64,000 nucleotides of DNA from Cepaea nemoralis (taxonomy: Eukaryota; Mollusca; Gastropoda; Stylommatophora; Helicidae), in NCBI GenBank assembly GCA_014155875.1, contig JACEFZ010011719.1:396001-460000 (forward strand), written 5' to 3'. Of the stretch, positions 60,778 through 64,000 are shown piece after piece; positions within the stretch are counted from its first letter, which is position 1; every line of letters begins with the position of its first letter. Made by a program: the position numbers and the translations under genes. Under the pieces are notes generated by a model that did not search any database, had not been told where the DNA came from, and saw only the letters and a list, made by a program, of their open reading frames with translations.

Positions 60778-61938
60778 CTACGATCCATGGCGGTGGCGAG
60801 TGTGGCTGGTAAGGCCAATTCTTGCTGCAAGTGTTTGTCCACAGTAGGTGCATGTGAAAACATGGTCATTTCCACCATTTTGCACCATCTTACGTCTCTC
60901 ACGCTCTGTGTGTGCTTTATCTGCAATCATTTTCTTCTTTGTCTTTATTCCATTGCTGATAGTTGCCCTCCACGCAACACGTTCAGCGGCAACGTGCTCC
61001 CAATGTGCATTATCAATGCCTATATCAATCATGTACCGCTTACACACATCTTTGTATCTTAGTAGAGGCCTACCCTCAGATCTCCTACCCGTCTGTAATT
61101 CACCAAAAAAGATGTCCTATGGTATTCTATCATCATCCATCCTCCTAACGTGTCCTATCCATCTAAGTCTACGAAGACTGAGCATGGAATACACCGTCAC
61201 ACAACCTGATCTTTCCAATACTTCAGTATTTGTGATTTTGTCTTGCCACTTAATACCAAGTAATCTTCGCAGACACCGCATATGAAAGCTGTTTAAACGT
61301 TTCTCTTGACATGAGTAAGTTGTCCAGGTTTCACTGCCATAAAGAAGAGTACTAAGGACACAGGCTTGGTAGACGAGGACTTTTGTTTTGGCAGTAAGCT
61401 TCCTATTCTCCCAGACTCTTTTTGCTAACATGTTCATTGTTGTTGCTGCCTTGCCAATCCTGATGTTGATTTCCTGATCGAGGGATAATTTGCTATTTAC
61501 CTCTGATCCTAGATATGTAAAATGGTCTACTATCTCCAGTTCGGCGTCGTCAATAAAGATTGATGGTACATCATGTGCACCTTGTGACATAATCTGTGTC
61601 TTCTTTTTGTTAATTGTTAAACCAAATTCAGAACAAGCATTGGAGAATGCAAATAGTAGATGTAATTCTTCCTCAGAGTGGGTCGTAATCGCAGCATCAT
61701 CCGCAAAAAGCAACTCTCTGATTAGTACCCTGCTAATTTTGGTCTTGGCCTTCAATCTCTGAGCATTATAGAGGCCACCATCTGAGCGTGAGTGAATGTA
61801 TATGCCACCATCCTGATCACGAAAGGCATATTTCAGTAGAAGTGAAAAGTATATCCCAAAGAGGGTAGGGGCTAGTACACAACCTTGCTTAACTCCACTC
61901 TCTCGTGATTTCAAACTCTTCTGAAGTTGAGCCATCAA
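60778..61938 (-). pseudogene. RTE LINE: RT C-terminal part and C2H2 finger
   Basis: One reading register broken by a single TAG at 61117-61119, where the following residues (DIFFGELQTGRRSEGRP) continue in frame. It covers RT motif B (ESGVKQGCVLAPTLFGIYF), motif C (RELLFADDAAITTHSEEEL, catalytic aspartates intact), the thumb (HFTYLGSEVNSKLSLDQEI), VLSTLLYGSETWT, RCLRRLLGIKW and RRLRWIGHVRRMDD. After the stop the frame resumes with KDVCKRYMIDIG and ends in a C2H2 finger (CTYC ... H ... RHRH). The finger may bind RNA or DNA in the active element. The TAG probably arose from a lysine codon by one substitution. Confidence 0.9.
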
Positions 61939-62611
61939 ACTTGATTATACCCTTCATGCCTGTGTGGAACGATTCCACCATGGACAGAGGAGTTGGTGGG
62001 CAGCCAATCTTCTTTAGTGCCTTGAACAGACCCTCACGACTGACCAAATCGAATGCCTTTGTGAGGTCGATGAAGGCAATAAACAGTGGCTGATTTTGTT
62101 CCGGGCATTTTTCTTGCATCTGTCGCAATGAGAATATCATATCAATGGTAGACCGGTTCTGACGGAAGCCGCACTGTGATTCGGGGTAGACTTGATCTCC
62201 CAGGACTTGAAGTCTGCGCAGGACAATTCTGGCAAATACTTTCCCAACAATACACAGAAGTGAGATACCCCTATAGTTGTTACAGTCGCTCCGATCTCCC
62301 TTGTTCTTGTACAGCTTTATGATGTTTGAATCTTTGAAATCCTGTGGGACTTGTCCTACTCGCCAGCATAGCTCTATTAGCTGGTGGATCTGTAGAGCGA
62401 GTGTGTCTTGCCCACTCCTGATTACCTCTATTGGAATCCCATCCTTACCTGGAGCCTTGCCAAATGCAAGCTCATTTATAGCACACTTAACTTCTGTTAT
62501 GGTGGGAAGTGTGTCCAGGTGGTCAAGAATTGGTAGAGCCTCTATGGCGTTGAGGGCATCATCCGCTAGCTTGATTTCACTTGAGTAAAGCTCTAAATAG
62601 TGCTCGACCCA
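61889..62611 (-). pseudogene. RTE LINE: RT fingers and palm
   Basis: Open without interruption from the TGA at 62612-62614 down to the frameshift near 61910. Visible are the linker with FGKAPGKDGIPIEVI, IIKLYKNKGDRSDCNNYRG, ISLLCIVGKVFARIVLRRL, SQCGFRQNRSTIDMI, and motif A (FIAFIDLTKAFDLV) with its catalytic aspartates. The frame breaks at EFEIT, where a 4-bp GA-rich duplication (gagaga) separates it from the motif B frame. No methionine occurs before 62140, so automatic calls begin there and miss the first 157 codons. Confidence 0.88.
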
Positions 62612-63029
62612 TCATCTATCCATCTGCTGTTTCTTATCAGTGATGATTTCTCCAGTCAAGGTTTTCAGCGGTGCACTTCTTTTGATCATTGGACCACAGG
62701 CTTTCTTTATCCCTTCATACATGTTTCCCTTATCACTTGCGATTTGAATGGACTCACATAACGTGATCCAATAGTCATTCGCACACTGCCTGGCAGCCTT
62801 TTATAAATCCTTCCTCGCTTGCTTCAGCTCACTCAGAGTGTTACGCGTTGGTCTTTCCTTGTTTCTTAAGAGAGCTATCATCTTTTTATCAATCAAGGGC
62901 TGCAGTATCTGGCTGTTTGCCGCAAACCAGTCCTGCCTCTTATGATCCACAGTGCTGTAAACCCCTACTGCTGTGTTATAAATAGTTTCCTTAAGTTTAC
63001 TCCATTTATCATTTACTATACAATTTTCT
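62612..63029 (-). pseudogene. RTE LINE: endonuclease-RT linker
   Basis: Reads WSKLKETIYNTAV, HKRQDWFAANSQILQPLID, KERPTRNTLSELKQARKDL, stop (TAA at 62801-62803), KAARQCANDYW, GNMYEGIKKACGPMIKR, then MDR and a TGA at 62612-62614. The TGA looks like a 3-base addition between R and W, while the TAA replaces a glutamine or similar codon. This linker connects the endonuclease to the RT. It has no known catalytic residues. Confidence 0.8.
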
Positions 63030-63960
63030 GATGTATCATTAAAGCGTCTTCAAGTTGCTGTTGAAATTCAAAGCACATTCCAGGATCGTGAGTGGTAATA
63101 ATATTAATCCTGGGGCTAGACTTGTGTTTAGCTGTGTAGATTCTCTTTGGTCTCAGTCTAACCCTTGCTACAACCAAAGAATGATCTGTATCACAGTCAG
63201 CACTGTGGTAACTTCGAGTTAATGATGTATGGTTCAGATGTCTCCGTGTGATAATGAAGTCCAGCTGATGCCAATGGCCGGATCTTGGATGTTTCCATGT
63301 GACCTTATGCATCTCTTTTGTTTTAAAAAAGGAGTTTGTAATACATAGGTCATTTCTAGTGCAATGCTCCAGCATCCATTGCCCATTATCATTCATGCGA
63401 CCGATGTTGTATTTTCCAAGGCACACTGGCCATGAACTCGAGTCCTTGCCCACACAAGCATTGAAATCACCGAGCATATAAATGTAGTCGGATTTTGGAA
63501 CTGCCTTGATCGCAGAGTGTAGCTACTCATAGAACGTATCCTTCACATCATCAGAGGAAGCGAGTGTCGGTGCATATGCAGTGAGAATTGTGGCAAATCC
63601 ACAAAAGGTTGCCAAGCGCAGTGATAATAATCTTTCATTACCTCCAGCTGGGATATCAATCATTCCCAGTAGCGAATTCTTCACTGCAAAGCCCACACCG
63701 TGTTGCCTTTTTTCTGCCTACCCTGTTCCCTTCCAAAAAAAAAGGTGGAATTGTTTTCCCTGAGTGACCCTTCCTCAGCGATTCGAGTCTCCTGCAGGCC
63801 AGCAATATCAATGTTAAGACGATTGTGTTCAGCATCAATCACAGCCGTTTTTCTCACATCGTCAATATGTTTCAAGTCAGTGGAAAATCCTGGACACATG
63901 GTTCTCACGTTCCAGGTTGCAAGCCGTAGCTTGAGGTTTCTATTATTCTTTTTATTAGTA
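63016..63960 (-). pseudogene. RTE LINE: apurinic-type endonuclease domain
   Basis: Three pieces in two registers. The first piece (63681-63960) reads LATWNVRTMCPG, IDIAGLQETRIAEEGS. The middle (63526-63700) reads QHGVGFAVKNSLLGMI, AYAPTLASSDDV and is joined by a frameshift near 63710 in an A/T homopolymer zone. The third (63016-63477), after a TAG at 63523-63525, reads YMLGDFNACVGKDSS, HKVTWKHPRSGHWHQLDFI and ADCDTDHSLVV. Catalytic landmarks are all present: N in TWNV, E in LQETR, D and N in GDFN, and the final DH pair in DTDHS. The active enzyme nicks target DNA to prime reverse transcription. The start codon is not clear because an in-frame TGA stands near 63988. Confidence 0.88.
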
Positions 63961-64000
63961 CCTGGTGCATTGGTTTTACAGCCTGCGATTCAGATTTTGT

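Larger units (their letters stand above)
60712..64000 (-). mobile_element. RTE-type LINE, nearly full length, decayed
   Basis: Minus-strand element running off the window end. In order it has an apurinic-type endonuclease (from about 63940 downward), a linker, RT, a C-terminal basic region, a C2H2 finger and a 3' UTR of only about 65 bp before a (GTTA)n tail. A single long ORF, a short 3' UTR and a microsatellite tail are characteristic of RTE-clade LINEs. The endonuclease belongs to the type often annotated as craniofacial development protein 2-like. I count four in-frame nonsense codons (61117, 62612, 62801, 63523) and at least three frameshifts (near 61910, 63030 and 63710). Confidence 0.9.

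Overview
This window is eukaryotic, repeat-dominated, non-coding-rich DNA from an animal genome. The evidence is many decayed non-LTR retrotransposons (LINEs) of families common in marine invertebrates such as molluscs, a palindromic MITE, a solo LTR, long microsatellites, and two spliced-looking cysteine-rich exons with phase-1 boundaries. A mollusc-like host fits the LINE set, but that is an inference from family resemblance, not a demonstrated assignment. Nothing looks bacterial or phage-like.

Layout: 1-945 is unique flank with a TTTA microsatellite. About 945-27557 is a satellite array of a 58-bp monomer (about 430 copies) with higher-order and segmental duplication, interrupted at 10412-11891 by one 5'-truncated LINE with a 7-bp target duplication. 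The paralogous empty site lies at about 26338. From 27557 to 41095 is mixed sequence. It holds a MITE, exon A of a putative cysteine-rich gene (29033-29161), a 55-bp array (31545-33150), LINE fragments, a long GAA tract, a minus-strand LINE split by a 541-bp solo LTR with a 5-bp target duplication, another LINE end, GAA and CAA tracts, and exon B (39276-39403) with stop codon and AATAAA. 41095-53515 is a 59-bp array (about 210 copies). 54738-57495 is a 40-bp array sitting inside what reads as the 3' UTR of a LINE copy. 57977-60711 holds two plus-strand LINE remnants and a 220-bp TTC tract. 60716-64000 is a nearly full-length but broken RTE-type LINE on the minus strand, cut by the window end.

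Four unrelated tandem arrays make up roughly two thirds of the window. The only candidate host gene is the plus-strand pair of cysteine-rich exons. If both exons belong to one gene, its intron of about 10 kb carries the 55-bp array and several transposons, and the 58-bp satellite lies upstream, possibly in another intron. No other intact host gene is supported. Nearly all longer open frames are repeat-derived or transposon remnants.
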